Assembly: GCA_028284765.1 (NCBI GenBank)
Contig: JANQRA010000014.1
Location: 1-64,000 of the forward strand
Length of the DNA stretch: 64,000 nucleotides
Origin: Acidimicrobiia bacterium
GTDB lineage: Bacteria > Actinomycetota > Acidimicrobiia > Spongiisociales > ZC4RG35
Direction: 5' to 3'
Position numbers and translations under genes: made by a program. Within the stretch, counting starts at the first letter, position 1. Each line of letters starts with the position of its first letter. Under the pieces are notes generated by a model. The model did no database searches. It saw only the letters and a program-made list of their open reading frames with translations, and was not told the origin of the DNA. Below, in pieces: positions 32,126-41,280 of this stretch.

Positions 32126-33781
32126 CTAGGCGGGTACCACTCCAGGTCCGTCCCCATCCATGTCGATTGAGTCGCTGGTGGCGGCGCCGTCGTCAGGCTC
32201 GGGCTCGGGCTCGGGCGGCGGTGCAGGTTCGGGTGGTGGCTTCTCCTCCACCGGCGTATCCAGGTGTTCGGGTGGAGTGACGAAGGCGTGGGGGTCCGTC
32301 GGCGTCCCGACTCGGATTCCCTCGATCGGGTCGTACCAGATTCCGACCTTGTTGCCATCGATCGGAGTGTTGGGCGGTGCAACCACATCCCACAAGGTGA
32401 CGAGTCGGGTCACTTGTCCCGGGCCGGTCGGATCCACCTCCCGCTCCTTGCTCAGTAGGTAGTCATAGGCCATATCGAATTCGAGGAGCTGCCAGCCGTC
32501 ATAAGTCTTGGGTAGCCCGATCGCCTCCGCCCGATTTAGTAGGGAGCCAAACTCGCTGACGGGCGCTTCTGGAGGCAGACCTCTGTATTTGAGCTCGGAG
32601 AAGAGGACAGCAGTCTCCAGGGGGATCGGGCCATCCTTGAGGTTGGCCATCTCTCCCCCCGTTCTGTCTTCACCCACTGTGGGGAAGGTCTCGGTCTTGC
32701 CTCGACCCCGGTTCCCCCAGACGTAAAACGTCACTCCCCCGATGACCAATACGAGGACCACGAACCCACCCACGATCAAGACGATCGGAGCGCCCTCGCT
32801 CGCTTCTTCCTGGATTGGAGTCACAGTGGCACCGTCGTCTTCACCCCCATCGTCCGTCGGTGGGGCTTGTTCACCCGACGGCGTCCCGTCTGAAACCGCG
32901 CCACCGGCTCCCAGCGCGGCGACGAACTCTGCGAAGTCGGCCGTGATGCCAGCCGCAGTCTCAGCGCCGAGATCAGCCGGGATGGGGTCCTGTGTGCCCA
33001 GAGCCTCTCCATCGACCTTGATGAATCCCACTGAGTTGGGGTCCACCCCGTCGCCCCAGGAGACCACATGCCGAAAGTCGTACGTCGGGTCCGGAATGAG
33101 GGTGGTCACTGCGAATACACCATCCGTGAGCGGAGTCACAGCGGTGACATATGCGCTCTGGAACAGGTCGAGACCGGGTTCCTGCCGAGCGAAACCTGTA
33201 ACTGCCCGTTCTACGCCACCACCCCAAACGTAGGTATTGGTGCGCTCTGAACCGACGAACGGATCGTTTTCAAGGTCTTCCGGGGAAACTGCCCCATCCA
33301 GACCCGGCTTGCTGAGACCCACACCAGCCTCGAGATACGGATACGTCTCCCGCCAGTCCTCACCCGCATCAACGATCACCTGGTAGCCAACAAACGCCTG
33401 ATCGGTCCCGTAGTACGAGAAGTCAATCGGGGTGTAATAGAAGTAGTCAGGAAAGTCCTCTCCGATGGTGGCTGCTTGCAGCTGCTGCAAGTCGATCCCA
33501 CTGAAATAGGCAGCACTCACCCACATCTGCGTCGGCCCCGGCATTGGTGTCTCCCCGCTACCGAAAGGAGACTCGGCAAGTTGATCCAGGTCCTGTCCGT
33601 CACCGACGCCCAGAGCATCACTTACGAGTATGGCGACGACATCGTCGACTGAACTGATCTTCCCAGCGGTGACGACGATGGGTCCGTCCTCTTGAGCATC
33701 CACCGCCAGGGGAACTAGAACCAAGCTGCCAAGCACTGCAAGACTTCCCAGCCAAGCCGCCCAACGCGATCGCAATCTCAC
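32126..33781 (-). CDS. Secreted/membrane-anchored protein with Pro/Glu-rich tail, unknown
   Basis: 551 residues. There is an N-terminal signal sequence (LGSLAVLGSLVLVPLAVDA cut near residue 30), an extracellular region of about 300 residues with Tyr/Asp-rich stretches (YFYYTPIDFSYYG), a low-complexity linker, one transmembrane helix (about 345-368, VLIVGGFVVLVLVIGGVTFYVW), then a basic stop-transfer stretch and a cytoplasmic part ending in repeated Pro/Glu (EEKPPPEPAPPPEPEPEP) and an acidic tail. No family is recognised. It lies between the RDD gene and ilvD in the same direction. Confidence 0.6.
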   Translation of the reverse strand: MRLRSRWAAWLGSLAVLGSLVLVPLAVDAQEDGPIVVTAGKISSVDDVVAILVSDALGVGDGQDLDQLAESPFGSGETPMPGPTQMWVSAAYFSGIDLQQLQAATIGEDFPDYFYYTPIDFSYYGTDQAFVGYQVIVDAGEDWRETYPYLEAGVGLSKPGLDGAVSPEDLENDPFVGSERTNTYVWGGGVERAVTGFARQEPGLDLFQSAYVTAVTPLTDGVFAVTTLIPDPTYDFRHVVSWGDGVDPNSVGFIKVDGEALGTQDPIPADLGAETAAGITADFAEFVAALGAGGAVSDGTPSGEQAPPTDDGGEDDGATVTPIQEEASEGAPIVLIVGGFVVLVLVIGGVTFYVWGNRGRGKTETFPTVGEDRTGGEMANLKDGPIPLETAVLFSELKYRGLPPEAPVSEFGSLLNRAEAIGLPKTYDGWQLLEFDMAYDYLLSKEREVDPTGPGQVTRLVTLWDVVAPPNTPIDGNKVGIWYDPIEGIRVGTPTDPHAFVTPPEHLDTPVEEKPPPEPAPPPEPEPEPDDGAATSDSIDMDGDGPGVVPA

Positions 33782-33785
33782 GCTA

Positions 33786-35453
33786 CTAACCAGTCACCGC
33801 GCCGCCGGCTGCGGATCCAACCAGCTGTGCGTACTTGGCCAGTGCGCCTGTCGGGTAGCGAGGCTCGATTGGTGTCCAAGCCCGTCGACGTTGCTCCAAC
33901 TCAGCTTCGTCGACCTCGAAATCGAGTCGTCGCTCTGCCACATTCACCGAGATCGTATCGCCGTCTTCGACCAGTCCAATCGGACCCCCAATTTCGGATT
34001 CTGGAGCAACATGACCGATACAAAGGCCGGTCGTGCCACCCGAAAAGCGCCCGTCGGTGATGAGCAAGACATCCTTGCCCAGGCCAGCCCCCTTGATGGC
34101 TGCAGTGATCTGCAGCATCTCCCGCATTCCGGGACCACCCTTGGGCCCTTCGGTTCGGATCACTACGACATCACCCTTGTTGATCTCATGGTTGAACAGG
34201 GCTGCGAGGGCATCCTGCTCACCGTCGAAGACTCGAGCAGGCCCGTGCCACGTGTCGAGGTCAACGCCGGCGACTTTCACCACCGCGCCGTCCGGAGCCA
34301 GGTTCCCTCTGAGGATTGCTATGCCGCCTTCTGCGGCAATCGGAGATGACGGCTTGTAGATCACGTCTTGATCCTCGGGGAAACCGATCTCGGTCAGGTT
34401 CTCCGCCATCGTCCGCCCAGTGATCGTGAGCGCGTCGCCGTGGATCAATCCCTCGTCCAAGAGTGCCTTCAAGACAACGGGCACGCCACCAATGCGATCG
34501 AGATCGACCATGTGGTATCTCCCGAAGGGCTTCATGTCGCCGATGTGTGGGGTTCGCCTGCTGATAGCGTCGAAGTCATCGAGGGTCAGGGCCACGCCGG
34601 CTTCATGGGCGATTGCAAGCAGGTGGAGAACAGCGTTGGTAGACCCACCCAACGCCATGACCGTCGTGACAGCATTCTCGAAAGCTGCTCGGGTCATGAT
34701 GTCGTGAGAGGTGATCCCTGACTGGACCAACCCCATCACGGCTTCACCTGTTTTGGCTGCGTATTCGGCCAGCCGAGGATCGATCGCTGGAACGGAGGCG
34801 GAACCAGGCAACGACATACCGATGGCCTCTCCGACCGATGCCATGGTGTTTGCAGTGAACATCCCCGCACACGACCCAGCCCCTGGACACGCCGCTTTCT
34901 CGATCGCGGTCAACTCCTCACGCGTTATCCGCCCCTCAGACTCAGCACCAATCCCCTCGAACACGTCGACGATTGAGATATCCCGACCCTGATATGAGCC
35001 AGGGAGGCTGGACCCTCCGTAGAGGAAGCCGGCGGGGAGCCCGAGCCGAGCTGCAGCCATCAGCATTCCGGGGAGCGACTTGTCACACCCGGCGATGGCC
35101 ACGAGGGCGTCAAACCGCTCTGCGTGCATCACCAACTCAACCGAGTCGGCAATCACATCACGTGAGACGAGTGAGGCTCTCATGCCTTCGTGCCCCATCG
35201 AGATTCCATCGGACACTGCGATGGTCGAGAACACGAGACCCACTCCTCCGGACTCGGCCACACCATCCTTGGCGTGCTTGGAGAGAATCGGTCCCGTCAC
35301 GTTGCATGGTGTCACTTCGTTTCCGGCAGAAACCACACCCACCTGGTGTTTTGAGAAGTCTTCGTCAGTCAGACCGACTGCTCTGAGCATCGCCCGGGCT
35401 CCGGCCTTGGCCGGTCCGTCGGTCACGTCGGACGATCTTCGTTTCATGTTCAT
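33786..35453 (-). CDS. ilvD: Dihydroxy-acid dehydratase
   Basis: 555 residues. Cluster Cys50 (NEVTPCN), [20 protein letters not shown] and [13 protein letters not shown] give the three cluster Cys ligands of IlvD/Edd dehydratases, and [15 protein letters not shown] and [15 protein letters not shown] complete the family. It removes water from 2,3-dihydroxy-acids to give the 2-keto precursors of Val and Ile. It is divergent from ilvC with 35 bases between the start codons, so the two share a very short control region. An ATG two codons downstream (35447) is possible. Confidence 0.95.
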   Translation of the reverse strand: MNMKRRSSDVTDGPAKAGARAMLRAVGLTDEDFSKHQVGVVSAGNEVTPCNVTGPILSKHAKDGVAESGGVGLVFSTIAVSDGISMGHEGMRASLVSRDVIADSVELVMHAERFDALVAIAGCDKSLPGMLMAAARLGLPAGFLYGGSSLPGSYQGRDISIVDVFEGIGAESEGRITREELTAIEKAACPGAGSCAGMFTANTMASVGEAIGMSLPGSASVPAIDPRLAEYAAKTGEAVMGLVQSGITSHDIMTRAAFENAVTTVMALGGSTNAVLHLLAIAHEAGVALTLDDFDAISRRTPHIGDMKPFGRYHMVDLDRIGGVPVVLKALLDEGLIHGDALTITGRTMAENLTEIGFPEDQDVIYKPSSPIAAEGGIAILRGNLAPDGAVVKVAGVDLDTWHGPARVFDGEQDALAALFNHEINKGDVVVIRTEGPKGGPGMREMLQITAAIKGAGLGKDVLLITDGRFSGGTTGLCIGHVAPESEIGGPIGLVEDGDTISVNVAERRLDFEVDEAELEQRRRAWTPIEPRYPTGALAKYAQLVGSAAGGAVTG

Positions 35454-35488
35454 TGGCGGCGATCCTAGGGAACGACAACAATCGCGCC

Positions 35489-36493
35489 ATGGCCACCATC
35501 TACTACGACAAAGACACGAACCCAGATCTCATCAAAGACAAGAAGGTCGCGGTGATCGGATTTGGGAGCCAGGGGCACGCTCACTCTCTGAATCTCAAGG
35601 AGTCTGGTGTGGACGTCGTGGTGGGCCTTCGTGAGGACTCCTCGAGTGCAGATGCGGCCCGAAAAGGTGGCTTGGAGGTCATGTCGGTGGCCGACGCGGT
35701 CGAGGCGGCTGATGTCGTGATGATGCTGGTGCCTGATCAGGTGATGGGCCAGATCTATGCGTCGGAAGTTGAGCCCGGCCTCGAAGAGGGCAACACACTG
35801 ATGTTTGCCCACGGCTTCAACGTGCACTTCGGAGAGATCAAACCACCCGATGGCGTCGACGTATCGATGATCGCTCCGAAAGGCCCGGGACATCTGGTGC
35901 GGCGGACGTACACCGAAGGGTCAGGAGTCCCCTGTCTGCTGGCGGTCCATGCCGACCACTCAGGCAACGCCAAGGAGCTTGCGTTGTCGTATGCCTCGGC
36001 AATCGGCGGCGCCCGTGCGGGAGTGCTCGAGACCACCTTCAAAGAAGAAACCGAGACCGACCTATTCGGCGAGCAAGTGATCCTCTGTGGTGGCGTGGCG
36101 GAGCTGATCAAGGCATCGTTCGAAACCCTCGTTGAAGCTGGCTACCAACCCGAGTCGGCGTACTTCGAAACTATGCATGAGCTGAAGCTGATCGTTGACC
36201 TGCTCTACGAAGGGGGTCTGTCGTGGATGCGCTACTCCGTTTCCGACACGGCGGAGTACGGCGACTACACCCGTGGCAATCGCATCGTCACCGACGAGAC
36301 CCGTGCGGCGATGAAGCAAGTCCTGAGCGAGATCCAGTCCGGCGCTTTCGCCAACGAGTGGATGGGACAAGCCCGCGAAGGCGCGCCGGTGCTGCTTCAG
36401 AACCGTGAATCCAACCGGGCCCACCAGATCGAGGAGGTCGGCGCAGAGCTTCGCGGCCTCATGCCCTTCCTCGACCCGAAAACGGCCCCCTGA
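35489..36493 (+). CDS. ilvC: Ketol-acid reductoisomerase
   Basis: 335 residues from ATG 35489. The NADPH-binding motif [19 protein letters not shown] is followed by [15 protein letters not shown] (basic/Ser residues as in NADPH-using enzymes), [14 protein letters not shown] and the knotted C-terminal domain ([38 protein letters not shown]). It isomerises and reduces acetolactate to dihydroxyisovalerate. The size fits the short class I type. The first gene of the rightward run, it is separated from ilvB by a regulatory leader of 228 bases. Confidence 0.95.
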   Translation: MATIYYDKDTNPDLIKDKKVAVIGFGSQGHAHSLNLKESGVDVVVGLREDSSSADAARKGGLEVMSVADAVEAADVVMMLVPDQVMGQIYASEVEPGLEEGNTLMFAHGFNVHFGEIKPPDGVDVSMIAPKGPGHLVRRTYTEGSGVPCLLAVHADHSGNAKELALSYASAIGGARAGVLETTFKEETETDLFGEQVILCGGVAELIKASFETLVEAGYQPESAYFETMHELKLIVDLLYEGGLSWMRYSVSDTAEYGDYTRGNRIVTDETRAAMKQVLSEIQSGAFANEWMGQAREGAPVLLQNRESNRAHQIEEVGAELRGLMPFLDPKTAP

Positions 36494-36509
36494 AACCCGT
36501 TTCCCACCC

Positions 36510-36556
36510 TTCTGTGTCAGATAGTCGCCCCTATACGTACAGGAACTGACACAGAA
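36510..36556. promoter_or_regulatory. Perfect 11-bp inverted repeat after ilvC
   Basis: TTCTGTGTCAG and CTGACACAGAA are a perfect inverted repeat with a 25-base centre, 16 bases past the ilvC stop and upstream of the predicted ilvB promoter. It could end ilvC transcripts or act as a repressor operator; no T tract follows, so I lean to an operator or structural terminator and cannot decide. Confidence 0.5.
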
Positions 36557-36572
36557 AGGTTGAGGGATAGGG

Positions 36573-36601
36573 TTGACAAGCCGATAAGAAGTGGGCATTC
36601 T
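36573..36601 (+). promoter_or_regulatory. Predicted ilvBN promoter
   Basis: TTGACA at 36573-36578, 17 bases, then CATTCT at 36596-36601. Transcription would begin around 36608, only a few bases before the leader-peptide ATG, so the leader may be translated without a ribosome site. Confidence 0.5.
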
Positions 36602-36613
36602 CGCAACTTCGAA

Positions 36614-36658
36614 ATGAACAACTACCAGCCAACCCTCGTCGTACTCCTTATTGAGTAG
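36614..36658 (+). CDS. ilvBN leader peptide, branched-chain codon rich
   Basis: 14 codons plus TAG: MNNYQPTLVVLLIE. Six of the last seven sense codons are for Leu, Val or Ile (CTC GTC GTA CTC CTT ATT), the classic mark of a branched-chain attenuator leader as known for ilv operons in enteric bacteria and Corynebacterium. Scarcity of any of these charged tRNAs would stall the ribosome here. A terminator hairpin starts about 30 bases after the stop. Confidence 0.8.
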   Translation: MNNYQPTLVVLLIE

Positions 36659-36712
36659 CACACGCGGCAGCTGCTGCGTGTGCGTTGACCCTCCGGAAAC
36701 GGGGGGTTTTTT
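36658..36712 (+). terminator. ilvBN attenuator: pause hairpin and rho-independent terminator
   Basis: Directly at the leader stop comes GCACACGCGGCAG/CTGCTGCGTGTGC, an almost perfect 13-bp stem (one G-U). Then CCCTCCG (36689-36695), GAAA loop, CGGGGGG (36700-36706) and TTTTTT (36707-36712) form a textbook terminator ending ten bases before the ilvB ATG. I could not find an obvious alternative antiterminator, so the switch is inferred. The GGGGGG arm might also include the ilvB ribosome site. Confidence 0.8.
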
Positions 36713-36721
36713 AGTACCCAC

Positions 36722-38440
36722 ATGACACAGAAGACTTACACCGGATCGAACTCACTCCTCCAAAGCCTCGAGCACGAAGGCGTGGAGGTCATCTTCGGCG
36801 TGCCAGGCGGTGCGATTCTCCCCGCCTACGACCCGCTGTTGGACAGTCCGATCCGTCACGTCTTGGCCCGTCACGAGCAAGGCGCCGGCCATATGGCCGA
36901 GGGCTACGCGATGGCGACCGGCAGGGTGGGTGTGGCAATGGCCACCTCCGGACCAGGGGCAACCAACCTGATCACACCCCTCCAAAACGCGAAGATGGAC
37001 TCGACTCCGTTGGTCGCCATCACGGGCCAGGTGGGCACGTCAGCTATCGGTAGTGACGCCTTTCAGGAGGCGTACACCACCGGGCTGGCGATGCACTGCA
37101 CCAAACACTCCTACCTCGTAACCAACGCTGACGACATCCCCGACATCGTCCACGAGGCATTCCACATCGCTTCAACCGGACGACCGGGACCGGTCTTGAT
37201 CGACCTCCCCAAGGACGTGCTCAACCAGCCAACGACTTGGCGGAAGCCGACTCTCGCTGGTTTGCCCGGATACCGGCCCACCGCGCACGGCCACCCAAAA
37301 CAAGTGAAAGCTGCCATCGACCTGATCGAATCAGCACAGCGACCAGTCCTGTACGTCGGCGGAGGCGTTGTGCGTGCCGAGGCCGCTTCAGAACTGAAGA
37401 CGTTTGCCGAACTGGCGAACGTACCTGTGGTCACGACCCTGATGGCACGCGGTGCGTTTCCCGATTCCCATCCCCTCGCCATGGGCATGCCCGGCATGCA
37501 CGGCACCTACACGGCCACGAGTGCGATACAGAAGAGTGACGTGTTGGTCAGCCTGGGAGCCCGCTTCGACGACCGGGTGACGGGAGACGTCGACGCTTTC
37601 GCTCCGAACGCCAAGATCGTGCACGTCGACGTTGATCCAGCCGAGATCGGCAAGGTCAAGTTCGCCGATGTCCCAATCGTCGGAGATGCGAAGCTGATCA
37701 TCTCCGCGTTGACAGAACGATTGATCGCGGATCGCGGTGACCGTCCGGCACCGTCCCGGGAGGATTGGTTCCAGACTCTCCGGGAGTGGAAGGCCAGCAA
37801 GCCTCTCTCCTACGTCCAGGACGAGGACGGTCCGATCAAGACCCAGCACTTCATCGAGCGACTCCACAAGGCCACAGGAGGCGAAGCCACCGTCGTCGCT
37901 GGAGTGGGCCAACATCAGATGTGGGCTTCTCAGTTCTGGGGATTCTCGAAGCCAAAGACGTGGATCAACTCTGGTGGGCTCGGAACCATGGGCTTCGCAG
38001 TCCCGGCCGCCATCGGAGCGAAGACTGCCAACCCAGGACAACCCGTCTGGGCGCTCGACGGTGACGGATGCTTCCAGATGACGTTCCAGGAGTTGATCAC
38101 GGCGTCTGCTGAGGGAATCCCGGTGAAGGTCGTCGTCTTCAACAACGGTGGATACGGCATGGTGAAGCAGTGGCAGCACTTGTTCTACGGAGGTCGTATC
38201 TCGGCCAGCGACCTCTCGGGCCCCGTCCCCGACTATCCGGGTCTTGCAGAGGCGATGGGTTGCGTCGGTATGAGAATCGATCGTCCAGAGGAGATCGACT
38301 CAGCCATCGACAAGGCGATCGTTATTGACGACCGGCCAGTCGTGATCGAGGTGGTCTGCGACCCGGACGAGATGTGTTTCCCGATGGTGCCCGCCGGCGG
38401 CTCCAACGACCACATCGTCATGGGACCGGACGAGCTATGA
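36722..38440 (+). CDS. ilvB: Acetolactate synthase, large (catalytic) subunit
   Basis: 572 residues. The ThDP half-site EQGAGHMAEGYAMATGRVG carries the catalytic Glu near residue 51, the FAD region is HGTYTATSAIQKSDVLVSLGARFDDRVTG, and GDGCFQMTFQELITASAEG plus VVFNNGGYGMVKQWQ is the ThDP/Mg site. It condenses two pyruvates, or pyruvate and 2-ketobutyrate, the first common step to Val, Leu and Ile. Its stop overlaps ilvN (ATGA). It is under the leader-peptide attenuator just upstream. Confidence 0.96.
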   Translation: MTQKTYTGSNSLLQSLEHEGVEVIFGVPGGAILPAYDPLLDSPIRHVLARHEQGAGHMAEGYAMATGRVGVAMATSGPGATNLITPLQNAKMDSTPLVAITGQVGTSAIGSDAFQEAYTTGLAMHCTKHSYLVTNADDIPDIVHEAFHIASTGRPGPVLIDLPKDVLNQPTTWRKPTLAGLPGYRPTAHGHPKQVKAAIDLIESAQRPVLYVGGGVVRAEAASELKTFAELANVPVVTTLMARGAFPDSHPLAMGMPGMHGTYTATSAIQKSDVLVSLGARFDDRVTGDVDAFAPNAKIVHVDVDPAEIGKVKFADVPIVGDAKLIISALTERLIADRGDRPAPSREDWFQTLREWKASKPLSYVQDEDGPIKTQHFIERLHKATGGEATVVAGVGQHQMWASQFWGFSKPKTWINSGGLGTMGFAVPAAIGAKTANPGQPVWALDGDGCFQMTFQELITASAEGIPVKVVVFNNGGYGMVKQWQHLFYGGRISASDLSGPVPDYPGLAEAMGCVGMRIDRPEEIDSAIDKAIVIDDRPVVIEVVCDPDEMCFPMVPAGGSNDHIVMGPDEL

Positions 38441-38931
38441 GTCAGCACACCCTGTCGGTCATCGTCGAGGACCAGCCAGGAGTCCTCGCTCGAGTCTCCG
38501 CAATGTTCTCCAACCGTGGCTTCAACATCCACTCGCTGGCCGTCGGGCCAACACATGTTGAGGGACGTTCGCGTATCACGCTGGTCGTCGACGCTCCCGA
38601 AATGGAGCAACTCAAGAAGCAGCTCCACAAGCTGGTCAACGTGATCAAAGTCACCGAACTCGACCAAGTTGAATCACTGGAGAGTGAGGTCATGATCGCC
38701 CGAATCGCCTGTGACCCGGTCAACCGAGGCGAGGTAGGCGACACCGCAGCCCTTTTCGGGGCTCGCATGATCGACATGGGTCCAGATTCGCTCACGTTCG
38801 AGATCTCCGGCGCGCCCGACCATCTCGCTCGGTTTCTGGAGAACATCCGCCCGTATGGCATCGTCGACCTGGTCAAGTCAGGCCGGGTCGCCATGCGCAT
38901 GGTGGGAGATAACTCGAAGGTCTCGGCATGA
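38437..38931 (+). CDS. ilvN: Acetolactate synthase, small (regulatory) subunit
   Basis: 164 residues from ATG 38437. The ACT domain is N-terminal (HTLSVIVEDQPGVLARVSAM, NIHSLAVGPT), followed by the C-terminal ALS_ss domain (EVMIARIACDP, SLTFEISGAPDHLARFL, IRPYGIVDLVKSGRVAM). It binds Val to give feedback inhibition and activates IlvB. The stop overlaps the start of a small Ile/Leu-rich peptide. Confidence 0.95.
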   Translation: MSQHTLSVIVEDQPGVLARVSAMFSNRGFNIHSLAVGPTHVEGRSRITLVVDAPEMEQLKKQLHKLVNVIKVTELDQVESLESEVMIARIACDPVNRGEVGDTAALFGARMIDMGPDSLTFEISGAPDHLARFLENIRPYGIVDLVKSGRVAMRMVGDNSKVSA

Positions 38932-38972
38932 CCCAGTTCTCGATTCTGAGGAGCCTCATTCGAATCGCATAG
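38928..38972 (+). CDS. Possible leuA leader peptide
   Basis: 14 codons plus TAG, MTQFSILRSLIRIA, with AAGG eight bases upstream and an ATG overlapping the ilvN stop. Five or six residues are Ile or Leu. The downstream 60 bases can form GCCGG/CCGGC and GGTT/AACC stems, but no T tract follows, so a classical terminator is absent. It is the same length as the ilvBN leader. The peptide may sense Leu/Ile supply by translation coupling, which is inference. Confidence 0.5.
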   Translation: MTQFSILRSLIRIA

Positions 38973-39031
38973 CCGGCGGTTCCAGAACCCGAGCCGACCG
39001 GCCCAGTGATTCGAAAAAGGAAAGGCACCAC

Positions 39032-40225
39032 ATGAATGAACGAGTAACAATCTTCGACACAACACTTAGAGATGGCGAGCAAGCACCCGGCATCGCCCTC
39101 GACCCTGACCAGAAAGTGGCAATCGCTAGACAACTGGCCAAGCTCGGGGTCGACGTTGTTGAGGCTGGATTCCCGGTTTCGTCGCCTGGCGACTTCGAAG
39201 CCGTCACGCGAATCGCCAGGGAAGTTCAGGGACCCACCATCGCCGCCATGGCAAGGGCCGACTCCGCCGACATCGAAGCCGCATGGCGTGCGTTGCGGCC
39301 CGCCGAATCGTCTCGGATCCACATTGTTCTCGCGACTTCTCGGCTGCACATGGAGCACAAGCTCCGCCTGTCACCTGAGGACGTTATGGCTGCGGTGAAA
39401 CGATCGGTGGGCCACGCCGCCGAGTACACGGAAGTCGAGTACTCGCCCGAAGACGCCACCCGCGCTGACCCCGACTTCGTGGTGGCTGTTTGCCAGGCTG
39501 CGGTGGAGGCCGGGGCCCGGGTGATCAACGTCACGGACACCGTCGGCTACTCAGTACCGGCCGACTACGCCGACTTGGTTGGGCGTGTCGTCCGAGAAGT
39601 GAAGGGCGATAGAGAAGAGGTCGTGGTCTCGGCCCACTGCCACAACGACCTTGGCCTTGCTGTTGCAAACTCTCTGGCTGGCGTGGAGGCCGGCGCGAGA
39701 CAGGTGGAGGGCGCCATCAACGGTATTGGTGAGCGTGCCGGAAACGCCTCCCTCGAAGAGGTTGTCATGGCACTCACCGTCAGAAGGGACTCCTTCGGGT
39801 TCGATGTGGGAGTCAACACCGAGGAGTTCGCCAAGACGTCCAGAATGGTTGCTGAGATGACTGGCTACCCGGTGCAATACAACAAGGCTGTGGTGGGGAG
39901 AAACGCCTTCGCCCACGAGTCAGGGATTCATCAACATGGAGTGCTCAGAGAGCGCTCGACCTACGAGATCATGGACCCGACCTCAGTTGGATTGAGATCG
40001 AACACTCTCGTGTTGGGCAAGCACTCTGGCCGGGCCGCTTTCAAACACGCTCTGGCAGAGATGGAGGTCTCCCTCAATGGACCATCCTTCGAGACTGCCT
40101 TTGCCAAGATGAAAGAGGTGGCGGACCAAACCGGCGAAGTCACCCGTGAACGGCTACAGGCAATCGTCGACGAAGTCGTGTCGGGTGATGAGATGATCCG
40201 CGACGTGGTGGACTCCTTTCTATGA
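39032..40225 (+). CDS. leuA: 2-isopropylmalate synthase, short form
   Basis: 397 residues from ATG 39032 after an AAAGG site. The HMGL TIM-barrel is clear: FDTTLRDGEQAPGIAL, VVSAHCHNDLGLAVANSLAG and GAINGIGERAGNASLEEVVM, with the ESGIHQHG subdomain after it. A typical bacterial LeuA has about 500 residues with a C-terminal dimer/regulatory domain that binds Leu; here the chain stops after RLQAIVDEVVSGDEMI, so that domain is missing. A homocitrate or citramalate synthase is an alternative, but the leuBCD neighbours favour LeuA. The ATG of leuB overlaps its stop. Confidence 0.88.
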   Translation: MNERVTIFDTTLRDGEQAPGIALDPDQKVAIARQLAKLGVDVVEAGFPVSSPGDFEAVTRIAREVQGPTIAAMARADSADIEAAWRALRPAESSRIHIVLATSRLHMEHKLRLSPEDVMAAVKRSVGHAAEYTEVEYSPEDATRADPDFVVAVCQAAVEAGARVINVTDTVGYSVPADYADLVGRVVREVKGDREEVVVSAHCHNDLGLAVANSLAGVEAGARQVEGAINGIGERAGNASLEEVVMALTVRRDSFGFDVGVNTEEFAKTSRMVAEMTGYPVQYNKAVVGRNAFAHESGIHQHGVLRERSTYEIMDPTSVGLRSNTLVLGKHSGRAAFKHALAEMEVSLNGPSFETAFAKMKEVADQTGEVTRERLQAIVDEVVSGDEMIRDVVDSFL

Positions 40226-41280
40226 AGATCGCAGTCGTCCCTGGCGACGGCACCGGCCCTGAAGTCGTATCCGAGGCCCTCAAGGTCCTCGAAGTCACGG
40301 CCGCTCGGTTCGACTTCGAAGTCGAGACCACCCCCTTCGACATTGGAGGTGAGCGATACCTTCGCACCGGAGAAACACTCCCCGGGGAGGTGCTCGACGC
40401 CTTCCGCCACGGGGATGCAATCCTGTTCGGTGCTGTCGGCCACCCGGACGCTCCGTCCGGTGTGCTCGAGCAGGAGATACTTCTGCGGATGCGACGGGAG
40501 TTGGGTCAGTACATCAACCTGCGACCCATCAAGCTGCACCCAGGCGTTCACTCACCAGTCAGCGGGATTGGCCCCGAAGATGTCGACATGGTCGTCGTCC
40601 GCGAGAACAGCGAGGGCCTTTACGTCGGAAAGGGGTCTTTCACTGCGCAGGACTCGGAGTTCGAGGTGGCGGTTCAGGAATCGGTGAACACCAGATTCGC
40701 CGTGGAACGATGCATTCGATACGCATTCGATCTGGCCGTCAACAGAACCGAGGGCCACGTGACGATGGTCGGAAAGACCAACGTCCTCAACTATGCCGGA
40801 AGCCTCTGGGAAAGGGTCTTCGAGGAAGTCTCGGAGGACTATCCGAACATCGGAACGGCATATGCGCACGTTGACGCAGCCTGTCTCTGGATGGTTGAGG
40901 ATCCGTCGCGGTTTGACGTTGTTGTGACCGACAACCTGTTTGGTGACATCATCACCGACCTCGGTGCAGCGATTCAGGGAGGGATGGGTATCGCTGCTGG
41001 AGCAAACCTCAACCCAGAAGGCGTATCGATGTTCGAGCCGATCGGCGGAACCGCTCCTGGGTTCGAAGGCACCGGTCAGATCAACCCTTTGGCGGCTATC
41101 GGCGCCCTTGCGATGATGCTTTCGGAGCTTGGGGAGAAGGAGGCAGCCCGAAGCATCGAGAAGTCGGTTGCCCGAGTCGCCGGCAGTCTCCCCTCGCTGC
41201 GAGCGGGCGAAATGGGGGCGACAACCTCCGAGGTTGGCGACATGGTGGCCGACTTGGTTCACGAAACCGTAAACGTATGA
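40222..41280 (+). CDS. leuB: 3-isopropylmalate dehydrogenase
   Basis: 352 residues. The N-terminus [20 protein letters not shown] and [13 protein letters not shown] are the decarboxylating dehydrogenase marks, and the C-terminal [20 protein letters not shown] with [18 protein letters not shown] binds the NAD adenosine side. It oxidises and decarboxylates 3-isopropylmalate. It overlaps leuA and leuC by four bases on each side, so leuABCD is one unit. The IPMDH versus homoisocitrate dehydrogenase distinction rests on context. Confidence 0.93.
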   Translation: MKIAVVPGDGTGPEVVSEALKVLEVTAARFDFEVETTPFDIGGERYLRTGETLPGEVLDAFRHGDAILFGAVGHPDAPSGVLEQEILLRMRRELGQYINLRPIKLHPGVHSPVSGIGPEDVDMVVVRENSEGLYVGKGSFTAQDSEFEVAVQESVNTRFAVERCIRYAFDLAVNRTEGHVTMVGKTNVLNYAGSLWERVFEEVSEDYPNIGTAYAHVDAACLWMVEDPSRFDVVVTDNLFGDIITDLGAAIQGGMGIAAGANLNPEGVSMFEPIGGTAPGFEGTGQINPLAAIGALAMMLSELGEKEAARSIEKSVARVAGSLPSLRAGEMGATTSEVGDMVADLVHETVNV

